This document shows, in pieces, positions 14,131-25,108 of a stretch of DNA of 27,666 nucleotides (within the stretch, counting starts at the first letter, position 1; every line of letters begins with the position of its first letter). The notes under the pieces were generated by a model. That model had not been told where the DNA came from. It did no database searches and saw only the letters and a program-made list of their open reading frames with translations. Both the position numbers and the translations under genes were made by a program. Source of the stretch: JALYRV01 sp036675475 (GTDB lineage: Bacteria; Acidobacteriota; Vicinamibacteria; Vicinamibacterales; SCN-69-37); NCBI GenBank assembly GCA_036675475.1, contig JAKFEY010000034.1:1-27666 (forward strand), given 5' to 3'.

Positions 14131-14877
14131 CTAGGCCCGGCCGGCGAGAATCGCCAGCGGCCAGCGCGTCAGCCTGGCTGACGCGGGATCGCCCCACACA
14201 GGCGCCAGCGCCTCGACGAACGCGGGCACCGGATCGCTCCCCCGCAGCTCGCGATAGCGCTGCACCGCCGACCACGTGCCCACATAGCCGCCAAACTCCT
14301 CGAGGGTCATGGGAATTTCCAGCGGCACGTCGGGGACTTTCACCGGCGCGAACGGCAGGTGCACATCCTGATACATGCGCTCGATCATGCGCCGCTCCGG
14401 CGGCCAGTACGCGCCGACGATGTCGCGGTAGAAGTGCGCGAGCGGCGCGTCGACCGCGGAGTCGACGGAGGGATTGCCGTAGGTCCACACCGCGACCAGC
14501 GCGCGCGGTCGCGCCACGCGCGCCGCTTCCGCGAAAAACCCCGCCATGTCGAACCAGTGCACGGCCTGGGCGACGACGATGGCGTCGACGGAGTGGGTGG
14601 CGAGCCCCGTGGCTTCAGCCGTGCAGCGGATGTAGTGCACGCGCGGCAGGCGCGCCGCCGCCTGAAGCTGGGCGGCGCTGGCGTCGGTGGCCACGACCAT
14701 GTCGAACAGCGGCGCGAGGCCTTCGGCCGCCTGTCCGGAGCCGGTCGCGCAATCCCACGCGCGTTCGCGCGCGGGACTCTCGTCCGCGATCCAGTCGAAC
14801 AGCGCCGCCGGGTAGCGCGGGCGGAACCTGGCGTATCCGGCTGAGCCGGCCGAGAAGTGGTCGCGGAAGGTCCTCAT
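14131..14877 (-). CDS. class I SAM-dependent methyltransferase
   Basis: 248 residues from ATG 14877 (MRTFRDHFSAGSAGYARFRP), the normal opening of this branch. AWDCATGSGQAAEGLAP is the SAM-binding motif I and VVATDASAAQLQAA motif II. SVDAIVVAQAVHWFDMAGFF is the post-II loop that is conserved in the family together with its HWF. The C-terminal part (FGGYVGTWSAVQRYRELRGS) matches family members annotated as trans-aconitate-like or ubiquinone/menaquinone-like methyltransferases; the substrate is unknown. An upstream in-frame start at 14934 is less likely because it adds a non-conserved tail. It shares an operon with the cyclophilin. Confidence 0.85.
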   Translation of the reverse strand: MRTFRDHFSAGSAGYARFRPRYPAALFDWIADESPARERAWDCATGSGQAAEGLAPLFDMVVATDASAAQLQAAARLPRVHYIRCTAEATGLATHSVDAIVVAQAVHWFDMAGFFAEAARVARPRALVAVWTYGNPSVDSAVDAPLAHFYRDIVGAYWPPERRMIERMYQDVHLPFAPVKVPDVPLEIPMTLEEFGGYVGTWSAVQRYRELRGSDPVPAFVEALAPVWGDPASARLTRWPLAILAGRA

Positions 14878-14885
14878 GCTCGAGC

Positions 14886-14912
14886 TTGCAGTTGGGTTCG
14901 CTATGGTACACT
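14886..14912 (+). promoter_or_regulatory. possible promoter of response-regulator gene
   Basis: TTGCAG (14886-14891) and TACACT (14907-14912), 15-base spacer, in front of the response regulator ATG at 14956. The spacer is short and the match is only fair. Confidence 0.3.
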
Positions 14913-14955
14913 CGCCGTCAGTCCCCAGCCTCACGGCTCCCTTTCAAGGAGATCG

Positions 14956-15408
14956 ATGCTGCACGATTATGGGTCGCGGCGGACCGTTACCGAGACCCAG
15001 CGGCACCGGCTGCAGATGGACGAAGCCCTCGTGCGTGTGCTCGTGATTGACGATGATCACGATGCGCTTGCGCTCCTGAAAACCCGCCTCGAACACACCG
15101 GCCGCTTCCGCGTCACGACCACCGACAGCGGAGAGGCAGGCATCGACCTCGCCCGCGAACTCGAGCCCGACCTGATCGTGTGCGACATCTACATGCCCGG
15201 CATGGGCGGCGCCGATGTGGCGGCTGCCCTCGCCGCGGACGACAGCCTTCGCGACGTGCCCCTGCTGTTTCTGTCGGCGCTCGTGAAGCCCGACGACATC
15301 CGCGCGAGCGGCGGGCGCATCGGCGGCTGGCCGATGGCGTCGAAAGAAGAACCGATTCACTCGATCGTGCGCCGCATCGACGGCCTGCTGCATCGCTACC
15401 GGCGCTGA
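14956..15408 (+). CDS. single-domain response regulator
   Basis: 150 residues from the ATG at 14956, with AAGGAG a few bases upstream. The receiver domain fills the protein after a 25-residue leader: acidic pocket IDDDHD (31-36), phosphoacceptor Asp77 in LIVCDIYMPGMGG, Ser107 in LFLSAL, and a basic position at Lys130. There is no output domain, so it must act through a partner (CheY/Spo0F-like) that is not in the window. The stretch DDIRASGGRIGGWPMASKEE, between the switch Ser and Lys130, is longer than usual and lacks the normal KP motif, so whether Lys130 plays that role is uncertain. Confidence 0.88.
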   Translation: MLHDYGSRRTVTETQRHRLQMDEALVRVLVIDDDHDALALLKTRLEHTGRFRVTTTDSGEAGIDLARELEPDLIVCDIYMPGMGGADVAAALAADDSLRDVPLLFLSALVKPDDIRASGGRIGGWPMASKEEPIHSIVRRIDGLLHRYRR

Positions 15409-15412
15409 CGCC

Positions 15413-15432
15413 GGCGGCGTTATCGCGCCGCC
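15413..15432. terminator. possible two-way terminator hairpin
   Basis: ggcggcg (15413-15419) pairs with cgccgcc (15426-15432) around a 6-base loop that holds the comEC stop (15420-15422). It lies between two convergent genes. No T-run. Confidence 0.4.
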
Positions 15433-17879
15433 ACCGCCCAACGCCGCCCCATGCGCGTCGTGATGACCACCTGCCGGCCGTCCGACGCCACGTCAATCTG
15501 GCCGTCGCGATCAGTGCGGAACGTTTCGACGCCCGCCGCGCGCAGGCGCGCCGTCACCACCGGCGACGGATGGCCATAGAAGTTGCCGCGGCCTGCGCTG
15601 ATCAGCGCGGCGGCCGGACGCGCGGCGGCCAGCAGCGCGGCTGACGTCGACGTGCGGCTGCCGTGATGGCCCACCTTGAGGATGCGCAGCCGCGAGGGCG
15701 TCAGCTGCGGCGCGACGATCTGCTCGACGTCCTCGCCGGCATCGCCGGTCAACAACACCGACACGCGGCCGAAGAGCAGCTCGATCACCAGCGAGTCGTC
15801 GTTCCGCACCTTCTGCCGTTCCCAGCCGGGAGGCGGCGGATGCAGCACGCGAAACAGCACGCCGTCCATCATGAGCGACCCTCCCGCTCGAAGGGCTTCC
15901 ACCGATGCGCCCGCGGCAAAGGCGGCATCCGCAAGAATGTTGCTCTCGCGGTGCAGCGGCGGCGTCACGCCGGTAAGCACGCGATCGGGACGCAGATCCG
16001 TGAGCACCGCCTGCGCGCCGCCGGCATGATCGACGTCGGCGTGCGTGATGGCGAGTGCGTGCAGCCGCGTCGCGCCGCGAGCCAGCAGGGCCGGCACGAG
16101 CACGCGATCGCCGATGTCGAAGCGCTCGGAGGGCCCGGCCGCATCAATCAGCACCGTTCGTCCCGACGGCAGCCGCACCGCAATTGCCTCGGCCTGCCCC
16201 ACGTCGAACATCGTGACTCTGAGCCATCCCGCAGGCGGGGGTCGTCCGGGCGCCGAGACGATCATGGCGAGCGCCGCGGCCGCGGCGATGAGCGTCCACA
16301 ACACGCGCGCATGCACGCGGGCGCGGCGCTGCCAGGCGAGCATGCCGCACGAGGCGACATACGCGCCGACCAGCCATGACGCCGGCGCGGCCACGCGCCA
16401 GGTGAGCGACGGCACCATGTCCACAAGGCCGGCGGAATCCATCAGCGCGCGGGCGCCCACGCGCGCAGCCGCTGCGGCTGCCGCAAGCAGTGACGGCAAG
16501 CCGGCAAGATCGCAGGCCACCACCGCGATGCCCGCCACCTGCACCAGCGCCATCGCGGGAATCGCGATGAAGTTGAGCGCGAGGCCGGCGATCGTCACCC
16601 GGTGAAACGCAGACGCCTGCACCGGCAACAGCGCGATCTCCGCCGCCATCGTCGCGGCCAGCAGGCCCGCGACGATCAGGATGAGGCGCGCGGTGAAGGG
16701 ACGGACGGCAGCAGCCGCCACGCGCGCGCGCATCCACGCCACCCAGCCGGGCACCCACAGCAGAATGCCGGCGGTGGCGCCGAACGAGAGCAGGAACCCG
16801 AGATCCGTGAGGGCGAGCGGATCCCACAGCAGGAAAATGATGCCGACGACAGCCAGCACGTTCATGGGCGGCGTGCGGTGATCCACGAGCGTGGCCGCCA
16901 GGAACAGCAGCGCGGCGGCGATGGCGCGTCCCACCGACGCGCCGCTTCCGACCAGCAGGCCGTAGGCCGCCACGATGACGAAGGCTGACGCGAGCGCGAG
17001 CCGCCGCGATCGCAGCACGGCGCGCGACAGGCCCCAGGCGAGCGCGGCAAACAGCGCGACGTTGCCGCCCGAAATCGCGATGACGTGGTACGTGCCGGCG
17101 CGCTGCATGCGCCGCTCGACGTCGGCCGAGAGCCCCGCGCGATCGCCGATGAGGATGGCCGTTACGACGCCGCCCGCTTCCGGGTCCGCGCGGCAGGCGC
17201 GCGCAATCGCGTCGCGCACGCGCCGGCGTCCCGCCGCCAGCAGCTCCTGCCACCAGGGCCCTCGCGCCGTGATCTCCACCAGCGACGCGCTCTTGATGGA
17301 GCCGAGCAGCGCAATGCCGCGCCGCAGCGACGCCTGCTCGGCGTCGGCCACGCCATCATTCATATAGCGCGACGCCCGCCGCAGCAGCACCGGCGCCCGG
17401 ATGCGGCGCCCGCGCGTCCACGCGCGCGCGCGATCCGGATCCGGCGCGCCGCCGACCGACACCACGATGGTGCCCGGCAGGGCCAGCTCGCCCCTGCCCC
17501 ACCGGACCCGCTCGACGTGCACGCGCAAGGTCGTGCGATCCTCGGCGACCGACGCATCCGCGGCGAGGACGCCATCGATAATCACCGGCTCGCCGCCGCG
17601 TGACGGGCCGGCGTCCTCCAAGGGCACGAGCGATCGGATCGGCGCCTGGCGCCGCTGCGCGTCGGCATGCTGCGTGGCCGCGGCCGCCGAGAGCGCGATC
17701 GAGGCGAGGGCCGCCGCAACGAACAACAGCGCGCGCGCCGCGACCAGCGCCAGCAGCGCGACCTGCCACGCCGCGACACCGGCTGCCGCCAGCCACGGCA
17801 GCGCGCCGCCCGGCAGCACCAGCGCGGCGAGCGACCCGGCCATCAGCGCGAGGCAGGCGGAAAGAGCGGGATAGCGCAC
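15420..17879 (-). CDS. comEC: ComEC/Rec2 DNA-uptake channel
   Basis: 819 residues, family-typical length. An N-terminal group of membrane segments and a DUF4131-like part (VPLEDAGPSRGGEPVIIDGV) come first. The competence domain follows with ILIGDRAGLSADVERRMQRA and GTYHVIAISGGNVALFAAL. More membrane helices then lead to a C-terminal metallo-beta-lactamase-like domain starting VTMFDVGQAEAIAVRLPSG, with THADVDHAGG (about 612-621), LLTGDAGEDVE and HHGSRTSTSAALL. ComEC carries single-stranded DNA across the inner membrane; the C-terminal domain may degrade the other strand. Starts with GTG. No other competence gene is in the window, so natural transformation is possible but not shown. Confidence 0.95.
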   Translation of the reverse strand: MRYPALSACLALMAGSLAALVLPGGALPWLAAAGVAAWQVALLALVAARALLFVAAALASIALSAAAATQHADAQRRQAPIRSLVPLEDAGPSRGGEPVIIDGVLAADASVAEDRTTLRVHVERVRWGRGELALPGTIVVSVGGAPDPDRARAWTRGRRIRAPVLLRRASRYMNDGVADAEQASLRRGIALLGSIKSASLVEITARGPWWQELLAAGRRRVRDAIARACRADPEAGGVVTAILIGDRAGLSADVERRMQRAGTYHVIAISGGNVALFAALAWGLSRAVLRSRRLALASAFVIVAAYGLLVGSGASVGRAIAAALLFLAATLVDHRTPPMNVLAVVGIIFLLWDPLALTDLGFLLSFGATAGILLWVPGWVAWMRARVAAAAVRPFTARLILIVAGLLAATMAAEIALLPVQASAFHRVTIAGLALNFIAIPAMALVQVAGIAVVACDLAGLPSLLAAAAAAARVGARALMDSAGLVDMVPSLTWRVAAPASWLVGAYVASCGMLAWQRRARVHARVLWTLIAAAAALAMIVSAPGRPPPAGWLRVTMFDVGQAEAIAVRLPSGRTVLIDAAGPSERFDIGDRVLVPALLARGATRLHALAITHADVDHAGGAQAVLTDLRPDRVLTGVTPPLHRESNILADAAFAAGASVEALRAGGSLMMDGVLFRVLHPPPPGWERQKVRNDDSLVIELLFGRVSVLLTGDAGEDVEQIVAPQLTPSRLRILKVGHHGSRTSTSAALLAAARPAAALISAGRGNFYGHPSPVVTARLRAAGVETFRTDRDGQIDVASDGRQVVITTRMGRRWAVAAR

Positions 17880-17944
17880 GGTAGCCCGTCAGTGCAGCGC
17901 GGGTGCCGCGCGCGGGGCAACAACTTGCGGCACTTCGACGCAGA

Positions 17945-18026
17945 ATCAGCCACGGCTCATCCACTCCGGACTCGCAGAAACGCTCATCCGTAAGGGCCGG
18001 GAACGACTCGTGCTTCCAGCTCACCC

Positions 18027-18035
<9 letters not shown>
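17945..18035. promoter_or_regulatory. 11-bp inverted repeat spanning a start codon
   Basis: atcagccacgg (17945-17955) is the exact reverse complement of ccgtggctgat (18025-18035), 69 bases apart. The right arm holds the GTG start of the phosphoribosyltransferase gene. In its mRNA this pairing could hide the start, or the arms could be paired operator half-sites in the divergent gap with comEC. Confidence 0.35.
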
Positions 18036-18700
<665 letters not shown>

Positions 18701-18704
<4 letters not shown>

Positions 18705-20026
18705 TGCGCGGGCACGCCGTCGACGCCGTGCGTGATGCCGCGGTGCACTTCGAAGCGCGGCCCGACGGCTTCGGGCCGCTGCTCGATCATCTCGGCAGCG
18801 CAAGCGTCGTGCTGATCGGCGAGGCGTCGCACGGCACGCTCGAGTTCTACCATGCGCGCGCCGAGCTGACGAAGGCGCTGATTCTCGGCTACGGCTTCAA
18901 CGCGGTGGCGGTCGAAGCCGACTGGCCCGATGCGTACCGCGCCAATCGCTGGGTGCGGCACGAGAGCGCCGACGGCGACGCCGAGCAGGCGCTCGGCGAC
19001 TTCACGCGCTTCCCGCGCTGGATGTGGCGCAACCGCGACGTCGTGGCGTTTCTCCAGTGGCTGCGCGACTTCAACGAGCCCCGGCCGCCGGCCGGCCGCG
19101 CGGGCTTCTACGGCCTCGATCTGTACAGCCTGCACACATCGGTCAACGCCGTGCTCGCCTATCTGCGCACGGTGGATCCCGCCGGCGCCGAACGCGCGCG
19201 CTATCGCTACGGGTGCTTCGAGGATTTCGGTGAGGACTCACAGTCGTACGGCTATGCCGCGACTGTCGGCATCTCACGCTCGTGCGAAGACGATGTCGTG
19301 GCGCAGCTGGTGGAATTGCGGCGCAAGGCGGCGGAGTACGCGTCGCGCGACGGGCGCGTGGCGGCCGACGAGTATTTCATGGCCGAGCAGAACGCGCGGC
19401 TGGTGCAGAACGCGGAGAAATATTACCGGTCGATGTTCGGCGGCCGGGTCGAGTCGTGGAACGTGCGCGACACGCACATGATGGAAACGCTCGAGGCCCT
19501 GGCCGGGCATCTGCGGGCCACGGCGGGCGGCGCGAAAATCGTGGTGTGGGCGCACAACTCGCATCTGGGCGACGCGCGCGCCACGCAGATGGGCGACATC
19601 GGCGAGCTCAATCTGGGCCAGCTCGCGCGCGAGCGCTATGGCACGCACGCGAAGCTGGTGGGCTTCACGACGCACACGGGCACCGTGACGGCCGCCACCA
19701 ACTGGGACGATCCGGCCGAACGGAAGCGCGTGCGGCCCTCGATGGACGGCAGCTACGAGCGCCTGTTTCACGACGCGGGGCTGCCGCGGTTCCTGCTGAT
19801 GCTCGACGATCCCGCGCTGCGCGATGCGCTGGCCACGCGGCTCGAGCGCGCGATTGGCGTCATCTACCGGCCCGAGACCGAGCGCGTCAGCCACTACTTC
19901 ACCGCGCGTCTCGCCGATCAGTTCGATGCCGTCATGCACATCGACGAAACGCGGGCGCTCGAGCCGCTCGAAGTCTGGGCGCGGCACGAAGCGGACCTGC
20001 CCGAAACCTGGCCGAGCGCGCTATGA
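18701..20026 (+). CDS. erythromycin-esterase-like protein
   Basis: 441 residues from the ATG at 18701, which overlaps the previous stop (ATGA). IGEASHG (Glu41, His44) and WAHNSHLGDA (His285, His288) are the conserved metal/active-site motifs of the EreA/EreB fold. VEADWPDAYRANRWVRH and FPRWMWRNRDVVAFLQWLRD also fit. True macrolide esterases are only a small part of this family; most chromosomal members have unknown substrates. The setting beside a phosphoribosyltransferase and a small hydrolase suggests a metabolic or stress role rather than resistance. The final four bases overlap the next gene (ATGA). Confidence 0.87.
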
Positions 20027-20630
20027 GACCCGTCGTGATCGGCAACCTCGCCGCGGATTTGTCGGTGCCGCCGGGCGCCACGGGCCTCGTGATGTTCGCG
20101 CACGGCAGCGGCAGCAGCCGCTTCAGCAGCCGCAACCGCGCCGTCGCCGCGTTTCTCGAGCATCGCGGGTTCGCCACGCTGCTGCTGGATCTGCTGACCG
20201 CGGCGGAAGAGGCCGTCGACCGCGTGACGGCCCAGCATCGCTTCGACATCCCGCTGCTCGGCCAGCGCGTGGTCGCCGCCACCGACTGGGTCGGGGGCCA
20301 GGACGAGCTGCGCGCGCTGCCGCTCGGCTATTTCGGCGCCAGCACCGGTGCCGCCGCCGCGCTGATTGCCGCGGCGGAGCGTCCCGCCGTGGTCCGCGCC
20401 GTCGTGTCGCGCGGAGGCCGGCCCGACCTCGCCGGCACGGCACTGCCCCGCGTGCAGGCGCCGACGCTGCTCATCATCGGCGCGGACGACGTGCCCGTGA
20501 TTGAGATGAATGAAACGGCGCGGGCGCAGATGAAGGCGGAGGTCGAGATGGCGATCGTGCCCGGCGCCACGCACCTTTTCGAGGAGCCGGGCACGATCGA
20601 ACAGGTGATGGAGCTGGCGGCGGACTGGTT

Positions 20631-23888
<3,258 letters not shown>

Positions 23889-23895
23889 GGCTTAC

Positions 23896-24001
23896 CGCTT
23901 CTCCATTTCTCTCCGGCGGGGGCCCCTGCGCCCCGCCTGGCTCGCTCGCTCGCGGGGCCTCTGAGCCCCGCTCCGCTCGCTGCGCATCAGCGCTTCTCCA
24001 T
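23896..24001 (-). mobile_element. double-palindrome element with 11-bp direct repeats
   Basis: Between carA and carB, cgcttctccat occurs at 23896-23906 and again at 23991-24001 and brackets 84 bp. Inside are two hairpins (cggggcctctgagccccg; ggcggggg...ccccgcc), and the region matches 6691-6760 in opposite orientation. The carA-side repeat holds the end of carA (Glu-Lys-Arg-TGA). The carB-side repeat continues into TAA, as if it were the old carA stop. That is what insertion with target-site duplication would leave. Confidence 0.55.
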
Positions 24002-25108
24002 CTCGTCGAGAAACTGTCGAAACAGGTAGTCGGCGTCGTGCGGCCCGGGCGCCGCCTCAGGGTGGTACTGCACGCAGAAGACGGGCTTGTCGACGTGCCG
24101 CACGCCCTCGATCGTGTTGTCGTACAGATTCAGGTGCGTCACCCGCAGGTGCGACGGCAGCGTGTCGGCGTCGACCGCGAAGCCGTGGTTCTGCGACGTG
24201 ATCTCGACGTGGCCGGTGTCCAGCTCGCGCACGGGATGATTGCCGCCGCGGTGGCCGAACTTCAGCTTGAACGTCCCGGCGCCCATCGCCAGCGACAGCA
24301 GCTGATGGCCGAGGCAGATGCCGAACACCGGCCGGTCGGACTCCACGAGCTGCTTCGCGTTGTCGATCGCGTAGTCGAGCGCCGCGGGATCGCCCGGGCC
24401 GTTGCTCAGGAAAATGCCGTCGGGATTCCAGGCAAGCAGATCCGCGGCCGGCGCGGTGGCGGGAAATACGCGCACCTCGCAGTTGTGCGCGGCAAACCGG
24501 CGCAGGATGTTCCACTTCATGCCGAAGTCGTACGCCGCGATGCGCAGCGTGCGCTTCGCGCGGCGCTCGGGCGCCACGGTGAACTCGTCGTCCGGACTGG
24601 GGCGCCAGTCGAACGGCGCGGGGCACGTCACGTCCTTGACGAGATCGGCGCCCTCCATCGACGGCGCCTGCCGCGCGCGCGCGACGAGCTCGTCGGGGTC
24701 GAGCGTGCGCCCGGTGGCGACGACGCCGCGCATCACGCCGGCCGACCGCAGCACGCGCGTCAGCGCGCGCGTGTCGACGTCGGCGATCGCCACGATGTTG
24801 TGGCGCGTGAGGTAGTCGCGCAGCGTGCCGGTCGCGCGCCAGTTGCTGGCGATGGGCGACGCGTCGCGCATGACGAAGCCGGCGACCTGCGGCTCGCGCG
24901 ACTCGCCGTCTTCATCCGAGATGCCGTAGTTGCCGATCTCGGGCGCGGTCATGGTGACGATCTGCCCGGCGTACGACGGATCGGTGAGGATCTCCTGGTA
25001 GCCGCTCATGCTGGTGTTGAAGACGACTTCGCCGGCGGCACTGCCTTCAGCGCCCGCAGCTTCGCCCTCAAACCATTGCCCGTTTTCAAGTGCGAGGATG
25101 GCTTTCAT
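23987..25108 (-). CDS. carA: carbamoyl-phosphate synthase, small subunit
   Basis: 373 residues, normal length. The N-terminal domain has FEGEAAGAEGSAAGEVVFNT and SMSGYQEILTDPSYAGQIV. The class I glutamine amidotransferase domain has GICLGHQLLSLAMG with the nucleophile Cys, SQNHGFAVD, and the catalytic His-Glu in YHPEAAPGPHD. It releases ammonia from glutamine for CarB. The ATG follows the TAA of the upstream PEGA kinase-like gene with no gap (TAAATG), so the two are likely co-translated. The last codons and stop fall in an 11-bp direct repeat (see the element at 23896). Confidence 0.98.
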   Translation of the reverse strand: MKAILALENGQWFEGEAAGAEGSAAGEVVFNTSMSGYQEILTDPSYAGQIVTMTAPEIGNYGISDEDGESREPQVAGFVMRDASPIASNWRATGTLRDYLTRHNIVAIADVDTRALTRVLRSAGVMRGVVATGRTLDPDELVARARQAPSMEGADLVKDVTCPAPFDWRPSPDDEFTVAPERRAKRTLRIAAYDFGMKWNILRRFAAHNCEVRVFPATAPAADLLAWNPDGIFLSNGPGDPAALDYAIDNAKQLVESDRPVFGICLGHQLLSLAMGAGTFKLKFGHRGGNHPVRELDTGHVEITSQNHGFAVDADTLPSHLRVTHLNLYDNTIEGVRHVDKPVFCVQYHPEAAPGPHDADYLFRQFLDEMEKR

